A stretch of 64,000 nucleotides of DNA from Lacinutrix venerupis (GCF_003663945.1 NZ_RCCH01000001.1:434001-498000), one strand, 5' to 3'. Counted from the first letter of the stretch, positions 8,934 through 19,204 are shown. The notes: a model not told the origin generated them from the sequence alone. Program-made: numbers and translations.

Positions 8934-8970
8934 TAAAAAAAGCCATTATAAGTAATGGCTCTAGTTTTTT
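8934..8970 (-). terminator. Terminator of the serine hydrolase gene
   Basis: AGCCATTA and TAATGGCT pair around a short AAG-type loop, with an A-run at 8934-8941 that is a U-run in the minus-strand RNA. It lies just past the stop at 9005. Confidence 0.7.
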
Positions 8971-9004
8971 AATACTTGTTTAAATATATGTTATAAGGCT
9001 ACAT

Positions 9005-10714
9005 TTATTCCACACGTTTACCAGGTATAGTTTGTCCATTTTGAAACAGAGTTAAACTATCTATCTTACCTTTATTATTTGCATTAAATTCTACCTTAGC
9101 TTCTACCACTTTTAGGTAAAACTTATTATAGTCTGATGGAAATAACTCAAATTGTGGTTGTCCTGTTGCCTGAGCAAATAATCTACCGTCTTTAGTTGTA
9201 ATTTTAATACTAAAAGTTGGAGCTAACTGGTAATTACCTACATAACTTTCTAGCATTTCTTTTGAAACACTTACTTCTTTTAATGTTACACCTAATTCTT
9301 GTAATACTTTTTTAGCATTATCATTTCCTGGATTAAGTTCTAATGACTTTTTATAATTTTTAATAGCTAAGTCTTGATTTTCCATTTTTAAATAAGCTTC
9401 TCCTAAAGAATCGTATGGATTTGATTCTTTTGGAAAAACTTCAACATTAAGTTTAAAAAGCTCTAATGCAATTTCTGGTTTGTTGTTTTGTAAATATTTA
9501 TAACCAAGTGTATTTAATTGCTCAACATCAAAATTATAAGCCGCTTCATTAGTATTCTTTTCATTTTTATAACTTGCTATAGCCTTTGTAATACCTTTAT
9601 TTGTAATTTCTTTATCTAAAAATTGTGCAATGGAAGGCTTTATAGCTTTTAGCGGATAACTTGGCATCATTAATTTTATAGCAATAGCATCTACATTCTC
9701 ATTGCTATTTGTTAATACTACAACTCCTTTTTTAGCTTCTTTGTCTAAGGCTGCCATTGCGCTATAGCCTCCTGTAGCTCCATTATGTATTAAAAACTTG
9801 CCACCTTCTATAAACCATCCTAAAGCCATTTCTACTTTTTGTTCTGGATTTTTGTATGCAGATTGATGTGCTAACGACATTGCATTATGCAACTTAGAAT
9901 CTACATTATCACTATTAATATTAGCTTGAATATATTTTACCATATCGCTAACCGAAGAACGAATTCCTCCTGCTCCTCCAAGTGTAATAATATCCCAATT
10001 TGAAGTTTCAACAAGACCTGTATGACCTTTAGCTAATCGATTTTTCATAGCTTTTGTAAAAACTAATCTTGTATCGTTCATTTTTAATGGATTTGCAATA
10101 TGCTCAATTACTAATTCTTCGTATGTTTTTCCACTTTGTAACTCTAAAATATGTCCTAGCAATCCCATACCAACATTAGAATAGTCTGTAACAGAACCAA
10201 TATCTACTGTTAATTCATGATTAGATAGAAAACTATATAAATCTTTATAAGTATAATCTACATAAGGATTATTAGGGTCTGTTTGCATTAAATTACTTGG
10301 TAGTTTTGGTAACCCAGAGGTATGCGTTGCTAAATTTTTTAAAGTAATTTCTTTTCCGTTACGTGTTGGTGTTTTAACATCTTTTGGTAAATATTTTGAG
10401 ATAGGATCTTCTAAATTCATTTCTCCACTATTTACTTTTAAAGCTAAAAGTGTTGTTGTAAATGTTTTTGAAATTGAACCTATTTCGAAAACAGTGTTCT
10501 CATTAATAGTTGTTCCGTTTTTTAAAGCGGTTTTTCCAAAGCTATAATACTCTACATCATCACCATCAATAAATCCAACCACAATACCAACATTAATTTG
10601 GTTATTTATTCTAGATTGAATGTATTCTTTTACTTCATTAGAAATTTTATCTTGTTGAGCATAAGTTGCAACACTTAACGTAATTAAGCTTATAAAAAGA
10701 ACGATTTTTTTCAT
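9005..10714 (-). CDS. Exported serine hydrolase (beta-lactamase/class C fold) with TPR
   Basis: This 569-residue protein has a signal peptide (ending VATYAQ) and a class C beta-lactamase/D-alanyl-carboxypeptidase-like domain. That domain shows the SxxK motif in GSISKTF, the YxN motif in DYSNVGMG, and HNGATGGYS in the third motif position. TPR-like helices follow at about residues 420-470 (NPYDSLGEAYLKMENQDLAI). A C-terminal beta domain like that of many Bacteroidota serine hydrolases closes the protein. The substrate is unknown; peptides or esters are possible. It lies 63 bases downstream of acs and may be read with it. Confidence 0.88.
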   Translation of the reverse strand: MKKIVLFISLITLSVATYAQQDKISNEVKEYIQSRINNQINVGIVVGFIDGDDVEYYSFGKTALKNGTTINENTVFEIGSISKTFTTTLLALKVNSGEMNLEDPISKYLPKDVKTPTRNGKEITLKNLATHTSGLPKLPSNLMQTDPNNPYVDYTYKDLYSFLSNHELTVDIGSVTDYSNVGMGLLGHILELQSGKTYEELVIEHIANPLKMNDTRLVFTKAMKNRLAKGHTGLVETSNWDIITLGGAGGIRSSVSDMVKYIQANINSDNVDSKLHNAMSLAHQSAYKNPEQKVEMALGWFIEGGKFLIHNGATGGYSAMAALDKEAKKGVVVLTNSNENVDAIAIKLMMPSYPLKAIKPSIAQFLDKEITNKGITKAIASYKNEKNTNEAAYNFDVEQLNTLGYKYLQNNKPEIALELFKLNVEVFPKESNPYDSLGEAYLKMENQDLAIKNYKKSLELNPGNDNAKKVLQELGVTLKEVSVSKEMLESYVGNYQLAPTFSIKITTKDGRLFAQATGQPQFELFPSDYNKFYLKVVEAKVEFNANNKGKIDSLTLFQNGQTIPGKRVE

Positions 10715-10777
10715 GAGAAATTATTATTGAAGGTTGGTTAATATGCTTATAAGACGCATAAATTTAAAAAAGTTACA

Positions 10778-12685
10778 TTATAAAGCATTATCTATAATCT
10801 CTTGTACGCATTCTGGATTTAAAAGTGTACTAATATCTCCTAAATTACTGGTATCTTTTTCGGCTATTTTACGTAAAATACGACGCATAATTTTACCGCT
10901 TCTTGTTTTTGGTAATCCATTAGTAAATTGAATTTTATTTAATTTAGCTATAGGACCAACTCTATCTGAAATAAGCTGATTTATTTCTATTCGTAAATTA
11001 TCATGGCTTCTACTTTCTCCAACATCTTTTAAAGTAATGTAACCGTATAAAGCACTTCCTTTTACATCATGTGGGAATCCTACAATTGCACTTTCTGAAA
11101 CAGCTGGATGCTCGTTAATTGCATCTTCAATTGGAGCTGTACCTAAATTATGTCCAGAAACAATAATAACATCGTCTACTCTACCGGTAATTCTATAATA
11201 ACCAACCTCGTCTCGTAATGCGCCATCTCCAGTAAAATATTTATTATTAAAGGCAGAGAAATAGGTTTCTTTATAACGCTGGTGGTTTCCCCAAATAGTA
11301 CGTGCTATACTTGGCCATGGATATTTTATACATAAACGACCCTCTACTTGATTACCTTTTAATTCTTCTCCATTTTCATCCATTAAACATGGTTGAATAC
11401 CTATAAATGGTAAAGTTGCATAGGTTGGTTTTGTAGGTGTAACATAAGGAATTGGTGTTATCATTATACCTCCTGTTTCGGTTTGCCACCACGAATCTAT
11501 AATTGGGCTTTGTCCTTTTCCTATATTATCATTATACCAATGCCATGCTTCTTCATTAATTGGTTCGCCCACACTTCCTAAAACCTTAAGCGACGATAAA
11601 TTGTATTTTTCTACCAATTCTACTCCTTGTTTTGCTAAAGCACGAATTGCTGTTGGCGCAGTATAAAATTGTGTAATTTTATGTTTTTCTACTATATCCC
11701 AAAAACGTCCAAAATCTGGATAACTTGGAACACCTTCAAACATTACAGTTGTTGCTCCATTTGCTAATGGTCCATAAACAATATAACTGTGTCCTGTAAT
11801 CCAACCAATATCTGCTGTACACCAATACACATCGCCTTCTCTATATTGAAAAGCATTTTTAAACGTGTATGCCGTATAAACCATATAACCAGCGGTTGTA
11901 TGTACCATACCTTTTGGTTTACCTGTAGAACCTGATGTATATAATATAAATAATGGATCTTCGGCATTCATAACTTCAGCCTTTAATTGATCTGAAGCTT
12001 TGTCTAATAAAGGTTGCAACCATTTATCGCGACCTTCTTTCATATTTATATTAGAATTAATTCGCTTAGCAACCAAAACAGTTTCTACATTGTCGCAACT
12101 TTCTAAAGCTTCGTCTACAATACCTTTTAAATCTATAGTTTTTGCGCCACGATAAGAACCGTCACTAGTAATTACCATTTTACAATCACTATCATTTATT
12201 CTGGTTGCTAATGCTGTTGCAGAAAATCCTGCAAATACTACGGAGTGTATTGCGCCTATTCTTGCACAAGCTAAAATGGAAATTGCTAATTCTGGAATCA
12301 TTGGTACATAAATACAAACGCGATCACCTTTATTAACTCCTTGTTCCTTTAATACATTTGCAAATTTATTTACACGATGATATAATTGTCTATATGTAAT
12401 ATGCTCTGCTCCTTCTTCTGGGTTATTAGGCTCAAAAAGTATTGCTGTTTTATCTCCTCTTGTTGCTAAATGCCTGTCTATACAGTTTTCTGTAATGTTT
12501 AGTTTTGCACCTTCAAACCATTTAATTTTTGGTTTAGTAAAGTCCCATTCTAATACTTTATCCCATTTCTTTCGCCATAGAAAATGTTCTTCGGCTATTT
12601 CTTCCCAGAAATGTTCTGGTTCTCTAACCGATTTTCTATAAACTTGATAATATTCTTCTAAATGTTTTATGTGGTAATTACTCAT
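10778..12685 (-). CDS. acs: Acetyl-CoA synthetase (AMP-forming)
   Basis: This 635-residue enzyme converts acetate, ATP and CoA to acetyl-CoA in two steps through acetyl-AMP. Visible family motifs are the P-loop YTSGSTGKPKGMVHT, the substrate-pocket region SWWQTETGG, and the C-terminal PKTRSGKIMRRIL, whose lysine is the usual site of regulatory acetylation. The length is typical. It lies 24 bases downstream of the DUF779 gene and further downstream of an aldehyde dehydrogenase. The cluster can therefore take a C2 aldehyde through acetate to acetyl-CoA. Confidence 0.96.
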   Translation of the reverse strand: MSNYHIKHLEEYYQVYRKSVREPEHFWEEIAEEHFLWRKKWDKVLEWDFTKPKIKWFEGAKLNITENCIDRHLATRGDKTAILFEPNNPEEGAEHITYRQLYHRVNKFANVLKEQGVNKGDRVCIYVPMIPELAISILACARIGAIHSVVFAGFSATALATRINDSDCKMVITSDGSYRGAKTIDLKGIVDEALESCDNVETVLVAKRINSNINMKEGRDKWLQPLLDKASDQLKAEVMNAEDPLFILYTSGSTGKPKGMVHTTAGYMVYTAYTFKNAFQYREGDVYWCTADIGWITGHSYIVYGPLANGATTVMFEGVPSYPDFGRFWDIVEKHKITQFYTAPTAIRALAKQGVELVEKYNLSSLKVLGSVGEPINEEAWHWYNDNIGKGQSPIIDSWWQTETGGIMITPIPYVTPTKPTYATLPFIGIQPCLMDENGEELKGNQVEGRLCIKYPWPSIARTIWGNHQRYKETYFSAFNNKYFTGDGALRDEVGYYRITGRVDDVIIVSGHNLGTAPIEDAINEHPAVSESAIVGFPHDVKGSALYGYITLKDVGESRSHDNLRIEINQLISDRVGPIAKLNKIQFTNGLPKTRSGKIMRRILRKIAEKDTSNLGDISTLLNPECVQEIIDNAL

Positions 12686-12709
12686 TATATTAATATTTGC
12701 TACAGCAAT

Positions 12710-13075
12710 TTAAGATTTCTTATTGGTATTTAAAAACGCTTCTTCTTCTTTAGTTAATAATCTAGAATGAATTAAAAAACGTAAGCCTAACGGAATTTCT
12801 AATGAGAAACTTGCTCCTCTACCTTCTGTAATATCTACCGTTAAATGTGTATGTTTCCAATACTCAAACTGGTCTTGATTCATATAAAAATTCACACCAT
12901 TTATAGTCCCTAAAAGCACATCGCTTTCGTCTAGGTACATGTCGTCTTTTTCAAAAAGCATTGGTGCAGAACCATCACAACAACCACCACTTTGATGAAA
13001 TATTAACTCGCCATGTTTTTGTTTTAATTGTTCTAAAATCTTTGATGCTTTATCTGTAATTGCTATTCTTTCCAT
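12710..13075 (-). CDS. DUF779 family protein
   Basis: This 121-residue protein has the DUF779 signature, including the cysteine pair in HQSGGCCDGSAPM and WKHTHLTVDITEGRG. The family is very often encoded beside aldehyde dehydrogenases of the ExaC/AldB type, as here, which suggests a role in aldehyde metabolism. No catalytic activity is established. A hairpin at 13094-13123 separates it from the dehydrogenase gene, and acs follows after 24 bases. Confidence 0.88.
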   Translation of the reverse strand: MERIAITDKASKILEQLKQKHGELIFHQSGGCCDGSAPMLFEKDDMYLDESDVLLGTINGVNFYMNQDQFEYWKHTHLTVDITEGRGASFSLEIPLGLRFLIHSRLLTKEEEAFLNTNKKS

Positions 13076-13090
13076 AACTTAAATGTATTA

Positions 13091-13126
13091 AAAAAAGGCT
13101 GAATTATTTTAAACTCAGCCTTTAAT
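13091..13126 (-). terminator. Intercistronic terminator/attenuating hairpin
   Basis: AAAGGCTGA (13094-13102) and TCAGCCTTT (13115-13123) form a 9-bp stem between the aldehyde dehydrogenase stop and the DUF779 start, with A/T runs on both sides. It probably lowers read-through within the operon rather than ending it, since DUF779 has no clear promoter of its own. Confidence 0.6.
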
Positions 13127-13144
13127 GCTATTAATTAAAAACTT

Positions 13145-14644
13145 CTAAAAGAAGCCTAATTTATTTTTATTGTAAGAGATTAGCATGTTTTTAGTTTGAC
13201 GATAGTAATTAAGCATCATCACATGGTTTTCTCTACCAAATCCAGATTTTTTATAACCACCAAATGGTGCGTGAGCAGGATAAGCATGATAACAATTTAC
13301 CCAAACACGACCTGCTTTTATAGCTCTTGGTATTTGGTAAAGTTGGTGAGCATCACGTGTCCAAACTCCAGCTCCTAATCCGTACAGTGTATCGTTTGCA
13401 ATTTCTATAGCTTCTGCTTCATCTTTAAACTTTGTAACACAAGCTACTGGACCAAAAATTTCTTCTTGAAAAACTCTCATTTTATTATGGCCTTCTAATA
13501 ATGTTGGCTTAATGTAAAAACCGTTTGCCAAATTACCTTCAAGTTTATTAGCTTCTCCTCCTGTAAGCACCTTGGCACCTTCGTCTTTACCTATTTTAAA
13601 ATAAGATTGGATTTTTTCATATTGATCGTTAGATGCTTGTGCTCCAACCATACAATTTTCATCATACGGATTTGACTGTACAATAGCATTTGTTCTTTCT
13701 ATAACACGTTCCATAAAAGCATCGTAAATGTCTTCTTGCACTAAAATTCTAGATGGACATGTACAAACTTCTCCTTGATTAAAAGCAAATAAAACAGCGC
13801 CTTCTATGGCTTTATCTAAATATTCATCATCATGATCCATTACCGAGTTAAAAAACACGTTTGGTGATTTACCACCAAGTTCCATAGTAACAGGATTTAA
13901 GTTTTTAGATGCATATTGCATAATTAATTGTCCTGTTGTAGTTTCTCCAGTAAAAGCTACTTTATCAACACGAGAACTTGACGCTAAAGGTTTTCCGGCT
14001 TCAGGCCCAAAACCATGAACTATATTTACAACTCCTGGAGGAAAAACTTCTGCAATTTTTTCCATTAATAAAGTTGCTGATGATGGTGTTTGTTCTGCTG
14101 GTTTTAGCACAACGCAATTTCCTGTTACTAAAGCTGGAGGCAGTTTCCACGACAACATTAACAAAGGAAAATTCCACGGTATTATTTGCCCAACTACACC
14201 TAATGGTTCTTTAATATTCATAGAAAGTGTATGCTGGTCTAGCTCTGTCGCACTACCTTCTTCCGATCGAATACAAGCTGCAAAATAACGCCAATGGTCT
14301 ATTGCTAAAGGAATATCGGCATTTAAAGTTTCACGAATTGGCTTACCATTATCACAGGTTTCTACAAGAGCAAATTCTTCAAGATTAGCTTCAATAATAT
14401 CTGCTACTTTATTTAGTAAAGTTGCACGTTCTGTTGCAGATGTATTTCCCCAACTTTCTTTTGCTGCATTAGCAGCATCTAAAGCCAACTCTACATCTTC
14501 TTTTTGTGATCTTGGATATTTTGCTATTAAACTATTATCTACAGGAGACGTGTTTTCAAAATATTGACCTCCTAATGGATCTACAAATTTCCCATTAATA
14601 AAATTGCCGTATTTTTCTTTAAATTTTGGTTTTGAATAACTCAT
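13145..14644 (-). CDS. NAD-dependent aldehyde dehydrogenase (acetaldehyde type)
   Basis: This 499-residue enzyme of the aldehyde dehydrogenase superfamily oxidises an aldehyde to the acid with NAD(P). Visible features are the catalytic glutamate in [12 protein letters not shown] and the catalytic cysteine in [13 protein letters not shown]. The substrate and cofactor loop reads [13 protein letters not shown]. It resembles the ExaC/AldB/AldA acetaldehyde-type group, and the neighbours DUF779 and acs agree with a C2 aldehyde. The AraC gene is divergent, and the shared upstream region holds a direct-repeat operator. Confidence 0.92.
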   Translation of the reverse strand: MSYSKPKFKEKYGNFINGKFVDPLGGQYFENTSPVDNSLIAKYPRSQKEDVELALDAANAAKESWGNTSATERATLLNKVADIIEANLEEFALVETCDNGKPIRETLNADIPLAIDHWRYFAACIRSEEGSATELDQHTLSMNIKEPLGVVGQIIPWNFPLLMLSWKLPPALVTGNCVVLKPAEQTPSSATLLMEKIAEVFPPGVVNIVHGFGPEAGKPLASSSRVDKVAFTGETTTGQLIMQYASKNLNPVTMELGGKSPNVFFNSVMDHDDEYLDKAIEGAVLFAFNQGEVCTCPSRILVQEDIYDAFMERVIERTNAIVQSNPYDENCMVGAQASNDQYEKIQSYFKIGKDEGAKVLTGGEANKLEGNLANGFYIKPTLLEGHNKMRVFQEEIFGPVACVTKFKDEAEAIEIANDTLYGLGAGVWTRDAHQLYQIPRAIKAGRVWVNCYHAYPAHAPFGGYKKSGFGRENHVMMLNYYRQTKNMLISYNKNKLGFF

Positions 14645-14709
14645 ATAAATTTGTATTAAATTGCTAATTAGATAATATTTACACTTAAAAAATATATTAT
14701 CTTTATTTT

Positions 14710-14728
14710 TGATAAAGTTATTTTATCA
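14710..14728. promoter_or_regulatory. Inverted repeat in the ald-araC intergenic region
   Basis: TGATAA (14710-14715) and TTATCA (14723-14728) are separated by seven bases. It lies between the aldehyde dehydrogenase start and the two AraC-type direct repeats and may be a second protein site. No consensus -7 element for the dehydrogenase is visible, which fits an activator-dependent promoter. Confidence 0.3.
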
Positions 14729-14741
14729 TATCCTAATATTC

Positions 14742-14779
14742 TTGAACATATTTATTATATTATTGAACATATCTATTAT
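14742..14779. promoter_or_regulatory. Tandem direct-repeat operator, probably AraC-type
   Basis: TTGAACATATTTATTAT (14742-14758) is repeated as TTGAACATATCTATTAT (14763-14779), with 16 of 17 bases identical. The two units start 21 bp apart, two helical turns, as in the paired half-sites bound by AraC-family dimers. They lie between the AraC gene and the aldehyde dehydrogenase gene. The second copy falls where the -33 region of the araC promoter would be. Confidence 0.65.
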
Positions 14780-14816
14780 TTCTTTATTTATGGATTAAAA
14801 TTTTGTAATATTGAGT

Positions 14817-15740
14817 ATGAAGTCTTTATTAAATAAACATAAAAGCAAAAGAAAAATTACTACTTTAGTAGAGAACAGAACGACGTATAGTGCTGAATAC
14901 GCAGAGCTTAACATTTATGAAACTCATGCTTTTGCAGAAAAAGTTTCGTTAACTTTTGATTTTCCTATTATAGCTAGCATGCTTACAGGAAAAAAAGTAA
15001 TGCATATTGATGGATTTGAAGCTTTCGATTTTTTTCCTGGAGAATCTGTAGTTATGCCTACAAAAAAAGAAATGGTTATTGATTTTCCTATTGCGACCAA
15101 AGAACAACCAACACAATGTTTAGCTTTAGGTATTGATGCCTTTAAAATTGATGAAGTTGTTGAAAAATTTAATCAACAAGTAGCTATTGAAAATGAAAAT
15201 AACACTTGGGATTTGGATGAAACTGCTTCACATTTAATAAATAATATAGATGTTAATCATTTAATTGAAAGATTAACTTATACTTTTACTAATAACAATA
15301 AATCTAAAGATGTATTATTAGATTTAATGATACAAGAATTAATTGTTAGACTGCTACAAACTAAAGCAAAATCCCTAATTATAAATGATCCGCATCAAGT
15401 ATTTAATGATACTAGAATTGGAACTGTTATTAAGTTTATAAAAGAAAATTTAACCAATAAAAATATTAGTGTAGATCTTTTAGCTAAGAAAGCATATATG
15501 AGTACTTCTCATTTTCATAAACAATTTAAGAACACATTAGGTATATCTCCTATTGATTATATTAATTCGGAAAAAATAAAGTTTTCAAAAAAACTGATTA
15601 AGGAATCTAAAAACTTTAGAATGTCTGAAATTGCATTTAAATCCGGATTTAATAACACAAGTTATTTTAATAGACAGTTTAAAAAAATGGAGTTAATGAC
15701 ACCGCAACAATTTAAAGCCTCTATAAACAATAAAGCTTAA
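14817..15740 (+). CDS. AraC family transcriptional regulator
   Basis: This 307-residue regulator has a two-part plan. An N-terminal ligand domain of the AraC_N type occupies about residues 1-180, and a C-terminal double helix-turn-helix spans about 205-300 (ISVDLLAKKAYMSTSHFHKQ, then MSEIAFKSGFNNTSYFNRQF). A TTG six bases upstream of the ATG at 14817 is not needed. It is transcribed away from the aldehyde dehydrogenase/acs cluster and probably controls it, perhaps in response to an alcohol or aldehyde. Its last four bases overlap the convergent symporter gene. Confidence 0.88.
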   Translation: MKSLLNKHKSKRKITTLVENRTTYSAEYAELNIYETHAFAEKVSLTFDFPIIASMLTGKKVMHIDGFEAFDFFPGESVVMPTKKEMVIDFPIATKEQPTQCLALGIDAFKIDEVVEKFNQQVAIENENNTWDLDETASHLINNIDVNHLIERLTYTFTNNNKSKDVLLDLMIQELIVRLLQTKAKSLIINDPHQVFNDTRIGTVIKFIKENLTNKNISVDLLAKKAYMSTSHFHKQFKNTLGISPIDYINSEKIKFSKKLIKESKNFRMSEIAFKSGFNNTSYFNRQFKKMELMTPQQFKASINNKA

Positions 15741-17110
15741 GCGTTTTTAGTTCTTTTAAAATATGCTTTTGCCTCTTTTAAAACTTTTGGAGCTAAAATT
15801 AAAGTTGCTGTCATTGTTGGTATTGCCATTAGCGCAAATACACCATCTATTAAATTAATCATTAATGCTAAAGAAGTTGTTGCTCCTAAAATAATACTTA
15901 AAATATAGAAGTAATTATAATAATGTTTGTTCTTTTCTCCTACAAGAAACGACAAACACTTACCGCCATAATAGGCATAAGAAAATAAAGACGACACACT
16001 AAAAACAACAATACAAAGTAATAATAAATACCTACCAAATGTTGGCATTGCAGCACCAAAAGCATTAGCTGTTAAACTTACTCCATTTGCTTCTGTAGTT
16101 TGCCAAACACCTGTTACTAAAATAGCTAAAGCTGTAAGTGTACAAACAATTAAAGTATCTATTGCCGGACCTAACATAGCAACTAAACCTTCACGAATTG
16201 GTTCGTTTGTTTTTGCTGCGCCATGTGCTAAAGGCGCAGTACCTATTCCTGCTTCGTTAGAAAATGCACCACGACGAATTCCCAGAATAATTAATCCACC
16301 TAAAAGTCCGCCTAAAAAGGCATCACCTTTATAATTTTGTGCTGCAAAAGCATCTGTAAAAATGAGTTTAAAATATGTTGGTACCACATCTACATTCACA
16401 AATAAAATTACTAAAATTAATACAAAATAGAGTAATACCATACTTGGTACTAGTTTAGATGCAACCTTACTAATCCTATTTAAGCCTCCTAAAATTACAA
16501 TAGATGTAATTGTAACTAAACAAATACCAATAATTAAATTTGACGTAAAATTTACGGCAACTCCATTTGGCTTTAATACAATATCATTAATTGCTTGTGT
16601 AAGTTGATTTACGTTAAAAACAGGTAACGCACCAATTAAGCCACAAAGACTAAAAAATACAGCCAAAGGTTTCCAATGTTTTCCCAAACCTTCTGTAATA
16701 AAATACATTGGTCCACCTTGTGTATTACCTTCACTGTCTTCTCCTCTATACATAATCGCTAAACTAGACGTGAAAAACTTTGTAGACATGCCAATAATTG
16801 CACTAATCCACATCCAAAAAACAGCTCCCGGTCCACCAATGGAAATTGCGACAGCAACACCTGCAATGTTTCCCATACCAATAGTAGAAGATAATGCTGT
16901 TGTTAAGGCTTGAAAATGGCTTATTTCGCCTTTGTCTTCTGGATTGTCATATTTACCACGAAGTACTTGTATGGCATGACCTAAGTAACGAAATGGTAGA
17001 AAACGAGATAGAATTAGCAAATACAAACCTCCTCCTATTAATAATATTAATAATGGTAGTCCCCAAACGAATGAGGCAAAATCTGCTATAATTTTATTTA
17101 TTGTCTGCAA
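15737..17110 (-). CDS. Sodium:alanine symporter, AGCS family
   Basis: This 457-residue inner-membrane transporter imports alanine or glycine with sodium. Family signatures LSSTIGMGNIAGVAVAI (about residue 74) and GAFSNEAGIGTAPLAHGAA are present, and about eleven hydrophobic helices can be counted. Its 3' end overlaps the last four bases of araC in the opposite direction. Confidence 0.93.
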   Translation of the reverse strand: MQTINKIIADFASFVWGLPLLILLIGGGLYLLILSRFLPFRYLGHAIQVLRGKYDNPEDKGEISHFQALTTALSSTIGMGNIAGVAVAISIGGPGAVFWMWISAIIGMSTKFFTSSLAIMYRGEDSEGNTQGGPMYFITEGLGKHWKPLAVFFSLCGLIGALPVFNVNQLTQAINDIVLKPNGVAVNFTSNLIIGICLVTITSIVILGGLNRISKVASKLVPSMVLLYFVLILVILFVNVDVVPTYFKLIFTDAFAAQNYKGDAFLGGLLGGLIILGIRRGAFSNEAGIGTAPLAHGAAKTNEPIREGLVAMLGPAIDTLIVCTLTALAILVTGVWQTTEANGVSLTANAFGAAMPTFGRYLLLLCIVVFSVSSLFSYAYYGGKCLSFLVGEKNKHYYNYFYILSIILGATTSLALMINLIDGVFALMAIPTMTATLILAPKVLKEAKAYFKRTKNA

Positions 17111-17143
17111 TGCTTAAATTTTTAATGTGTAAACTATTGTAAA

Positions 17144-17188
17144 TAAAAAGACCTGTCTGCTTTAAAAAAAATAGACAGGCTTTTTTAT
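17144..17188. terminator. Terminator between alanine symporter and purC
   Basis: CCTGTCT (17152-17158) pairs with AGACAGG (17173-17179), flanked by AAAAAG on the left and TTTTTT on the right. It lies after the purC stop and mainly serves the minus-strand purC transcript. Confidence 0.7.
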
Positions 17189-17205
17189 AAAAATTTGATG
17201 ATTTA

Positions 17206-18156
17206 TTATTTAGATAAATAAGCCATAACATTCTTCTCTATACGTTCTTGAATATTACTTACATCTGCTTTTACAAATTTTTCACCCATAATTTTTTCAT
17301 ATAATTCTATATATCTTTCTGAGACAGTTTCAATATATTCATCACTCATTACAGGAACGGTTTGTCCTTCTAAACCTTGAAAATTATTAGCAATTAGCCA
17401 TTGGCGTACAAATTCTTTAGAGAGTTGTTTCTGTGCTTCACCTTTATCTTGACGTTCTTGATAACCATCTGCGTAGAAATATCGTGATGAATCTGGTGTG
17501 TGAATTTCATCGATTAATACAATTTTTCCTTCTTTAGTTTTTCCAAATTCATATTTAGTATCTACTAAAATTAAACCTCGAGAAGCTGCAATTTCTGTTC
17601 CTCTTTTAAAAAGTTTTCTTGTATAATCTTCTAAAACTATGTAATCTTCTTCTGTAACAATTCCTTTTGCTAAAATATCTTCTCTTGAGATATCCTCATC
17701 ATGATCTCCCATTTCTGCTTTTGTTGCAGGTGTAATAATTGGTTCTGGAAATTTATCGTTTTCCTGCATTCCTTCTGGCATAGCAACTCCACAAAGTATA
17801 CGCTTTCCTGCTTTATATTCTCTAGCTGCATGGCCAGACATGTAACCACGAATAACCATTTCTACTTTAAAAGGCTCACATAAATGACCTACAGCTACAT
17901 TTGGATCTGGTGTTGCTGTTAGCCAATTTGGTACCAAATTTTCTGTTGCTTTCATCATACTTGTTGCAATCTGGTTTAATATTTGTCCTTTGTATGGAAT
18001 ACCTTTTGGCATCACTACATCGAAAGCAGATAATCTATCTGTTGCAACCATTACTAATTCTTGATCGTTTATATTGTAAACTGCTCTTACTTTTCCTTTA
18101 TAAAGACTTTTTTGATTTGGAAAGTTAAAATTAGTGTCTATTATTGTATTACTCAT
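17206..18156 (-). CDS. purC: Phosphoribosylaminoimidazole-succinocarboxamide synthase
   Basis: This 316-residue SAICAR synthetase joins aspartate to CAIR with ATP in purine biosynthesis. It shows [12 protein letters not shown] for nucleotide binding, [26 protein letters not shown] and [13 protein letters not shown]. The length is that of the longer form of the family. It has its own promoter-like TACCTTTG upstream and a terminator after it, so it looks monocistronic. Confidence 0.96.
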   Translation of the reverse strand: MSNTIIDTNFNFPNQKSLYKGKVRAVYNINDQELVMVATDRLSAFDVVMPKGIPYKGQILNQIATSMMKATENLVPNWLTATPDPNVAVGHLCEPFKVEMVIRGYMSGHAAREYKAGKRILCGVAMPEGMQENDKFPEPIITPATKAEMGDHDEDISREDILAKGIVTEEDYIVLEDYTRKLFKRGTEIAASRGLILVDTKYEFGKTKEGKIVLIDEIHTPDSSRYFYADGYQERQDKGEAQKQLSKEFVRQWLIANNFQGLEGQTVPVMSDEYIETVSERYIELYEKIMGEKFVKADVSNIQERIEKNVMAYLSK

Positions 18157-18198
18157 TAGTTTTATTTATTGATGAGTTGATTTATTATTTTTTATTAA

Positions 18199-18231
18199 AA
18201 TACTTAATAAGTATTAGGCAAAACAAAGGTA
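18199..18231 (-). promoter_or_regulatory. purC promoter with leader inverted repeat
   Basis: On the minus strand, TACCTTTG (18224-18231) matches TAnnTTTG and predicts a transcript starting near 18220. Just downstream, AATACTT and AAGTATT (18199-18215) form a 7-bp inverted repeat with a three-base spacer. It could be an operator overlapping the first transcribed bases. The regulator is unknown. Confidence 0.4.
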
Positions 18232-18247
18232 TAAATACACTTTAAAA

Positions 18248-19204
18248 TTATGCTTCAATATTTTCAATATTTCTATAAGCAGCAATAACTTTCTTAACTA
18301 ACTTATGCCTAATAACATCTTTATCGTCTAAGAAAATCATACCTATACCTTCAATATCTTTAAGTACTAAAAGCGCTTCTTTAAGTCCAGAAACAGTACG
18401 ACGTGGCAAATCTATTTGACCTGGATCACCTGTTAATAAAAATTTTGCATTTTTTCCCATACGTGTTAAAAACATTTTCATTTGTGCATGTGTTGTATTT
18501 TGACCTTCATCTAAAATTACAAATGCATTATCTAATGTTCTACCACGCATAAATGCTAATGGTGCAATTTGTATGGTTCCGTTTTCTATATACTGCGATA
18601 GCTTTTCTGGTGCTATCATGTCGCGAAGTGCATCATACAATGGTTGCATATAAGGATCTAATTTTTCTTTTAAATCTCCTGGAAGAAACCCTAAATTCTC
18701 ACCTGCTTCTACTGCTGGACGCGTTAAAATTATACGTTTAACCTCCTTATTTTTTAATGCTCTTACAGCCAATGCCACTCCGGTATATGTTTTTCCTGTT
18801 CCAGCTGGACCAATAGCAAAAACCATATCGTTTTTACGTACCAGCTCAACCATTTTTCGCTGATTTGCCGTTTGAGCTTTTATTATTTTACCATTAACAC
18901 CATGTACAATAGTTTCGCCGCTTTTTTCGGAAGTAGCATAATCGTCACTACTATTACTGGTTAGCACACGCTCTATTACGTTTTCATCTAATTTATTGTA
19001 CTTAGCAAAGTGTTTTAGTAACATGGTTAGCCTTCTGTCAAACTCATCTAGGAGTTCTTCTTCGCCATAAGCTTTAATTTCATTGCCGCGAGCAACAATT
19101 TTTAATTTTGGAAAGTGCTTTTTTAAAAGCTTAATATTTTCATTTCCTGCTCCAAAAAATTCTTTTGGAGTAATTTCTTCAAGTTGAATTATTATTTCGT
19201 TCAA
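18248..19204 (-). CDS. phoH: PhoH family ATPase (PhoL/YbeZ type)
   Basis: This 318-residue cytoplasmic ATPase has a Walker A motif in GPAGTGKTYTG (about residue 133), a Walker B-type segment in AFVILDEGQNTT, and a KH-like N-terminal region (about residues 1-80). PhoH/YbeZ proteins are linked to RNA processing and often work with the endonuclease YbeY. Neither purC nor the divergent SAM hydrolase gene is functionally tied to it in an obvious way. Confidence 0.92.
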   Translation of the reverse strand: MNEIIIQLEEITPKEFFGAGNENIKLLKKHFPKLKIVARGNEIKAYGEEELLDEFDRRLTMLLKHFAKYNKLDENVIERVLTSNSSDDYATSEKSGETIVHGVNGKIIKAQTANQRKMVELVRKNDMVFAIGPAGTGKTYTGVALAVRALKNKEVKRIILTRPAVEAGENLGFLPGDLKEKLDPYMQPLYDALRDMIAPEKLSQYIENGTIQIAPLAFMRGRTLDNAFVILDEGQNTTHAQMKMFLTRMGKNAKFLLTGDPGQIDLPRRTVSGLKEALLVLKDIEGIGMIFLDDKDVIRHKLVKKVIAAYRNIENIEA

